Shown here: positions 5,770 to 6,032 of the stretch, one piece after another
Layout of the letters: each line of letters starts with the position of its first letter
Position numbering within the stretch: position 1 is the first letter of the stretch
Origin: Alphaproteobacteria bacterium UBA3439
GTDB taxonomy: Bacteria > Pseudomonadota > Alphaproteobacteria > Puniceispirillales > Puniceispirillaceae
Reading direction: 5' to 3'
Assembly (NCBI GenBank): GCA_002378605.1
Contig: DFSK01000106.1
Location: forward strand, 1 to 6,032
Length of the DNA stretch: 6,032 bases
Program-made: the position numbers and the translations under genes
Notes under the pieces: model-generated
The model's database searches: none
Told to the model about the DNA's origin: nothing
Seen by the model: only the letters and a program-made list of their open reading frames with translations

Positions 5770-6032
5770 ATGCAATTTCGTCATATTCTGATCGCCCTGA
5801 TTGTGCCGCTGACATGGGGCTTTGGCTTTACCTTTGCCAAGGCAGGGCTTGGGCATTTCCCGCCATTGCTGTTAATGGGAATGCGGTTTGTGTTGGCGGC
5901 AATTTTGTTGGCCTGGTTTGTGCCCCTGCCACGCGGTCATTTCTGGACCTTGTGCTGGATTTCTTTTATCGCCGCAACATTGCAATATGGGCTTACCTTT
6001 TCCGGTTTGGCGCTGATGGCGGCAACGCCAGC
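5770..6032 (+). CDS. EamA-family (DMT superfamily) transporter, N-terminal part (3' end outside window)
   Basis: An open frame runs from an ATG at 5770 off the window end, giving 87 complete codons. The protein begins MQFRHILIALIVPLTWGFGF. Three hydrophobic segments can be seen at about residues 5-24, 33-51 and 58-80. The WGFGFTFAK motif in the first helix, followed by GLGHFPPLLLMGMRFVLAA, is characteristic of EamA (DUF6) transporters, inner-membrane drug/metabolite transporters with ten helices made of two EamA repeats. Family members move amino acids and other small metabolites, mostly outward. The gap to the deacetylase gene is only 12 bp, so it is likely the third gene of the same operon and may move the substrate or product of the two enzymes. 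The fragment does not show specificity. Confidence 0.85.
   Translation, partial: MQFRHILIALIVPLTWGFGFTFAKAGLGHFPPLLLMGMRFVLAAILLAWFVPLPRGHFWTLCWISFIAATLQYGLTFSGLALMAATP

Noticed and set aside
1..6032. CRISPR arrays, tRNA or rRNA genes, insertion sequences, attachment sites, phage genes
   Set aside because: No spaced direct repeats, cloverleaf-like segments, transposase motifs or terminal inverted repeats were seen when reading both strands.

Overview
The window looks like chromosomal DNA of a Gram-negative bacterium, most likely a marine alphaproteobacterium of moderate GC. Lineages of the SAR116/Puniceispirillum kind would fit, but that placement is an inference from protein style and base composition, not from a marker gene. 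Genes are tightly packed. There is no sign of insertion sequences, phage genes, tRNA or rRNA genes, or CRISPR repeats.

Layout from left to right. (1) Positions 1-643 hold the C-terminal 213 residues of an inner-membrane RND efflux permease (AcrB/HAE1 type), cut by the window edge. (2) It converges with a complete amidase-signature hydrolase on the minus strand (662-2023), with only an 18-bp gap. (3) A 158-bp divergent intergenic region (2024-2181) separates the amidase from a class III alcohol dehydrogenase on the plus strand (2182-3291). This enzyme is the glutathione-dependent formaldehyde dehydrogenase FrmA/AdhI. The region carries a 7-bp-arm palindrome directly upstream of the dehydrogenase ribosome binding site. 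(4) A 118-bp gap with a long imperfect stem-loop precedes a three-gene plus-strand set: a creatinase-fold M24 hydrolase resembling the ectoine hydrolase DoeA/EutD (3410-4585), an ArgE-type M20 N-acetyl-diamino-acid deacetylase joined to it by a 4-base ATGA overlap (4582-5757), and, after 12 bp, the start of an EamA-family (DMT) transporter (5770 to the window end).

The most interesting part is the last set. In known ectoine catabolism DoeA opens the ectoine ring to N-acetyl-2,4-diaminobutyrate, and DoeB, an aspartoacylase-family enzyme, removes the acetyl group. Here a DoeA-like hydrolase is translationally coupled to an ArgE-type deacetylase instead. N2-acetyl-2,4-diaminobutyrate is a two-carbon-shorter homologue of N2-acetylornithine. 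The pair therefore reads as a plausible variant ring-opening and deacetylation module for ectoine, hydroxyectoine or a related compatible solute, with a metabolite transporter attached. This is an inference that needs phylogeny and biochemistry. The formaldehyde dehydrogenase upstream may be a separate unit.
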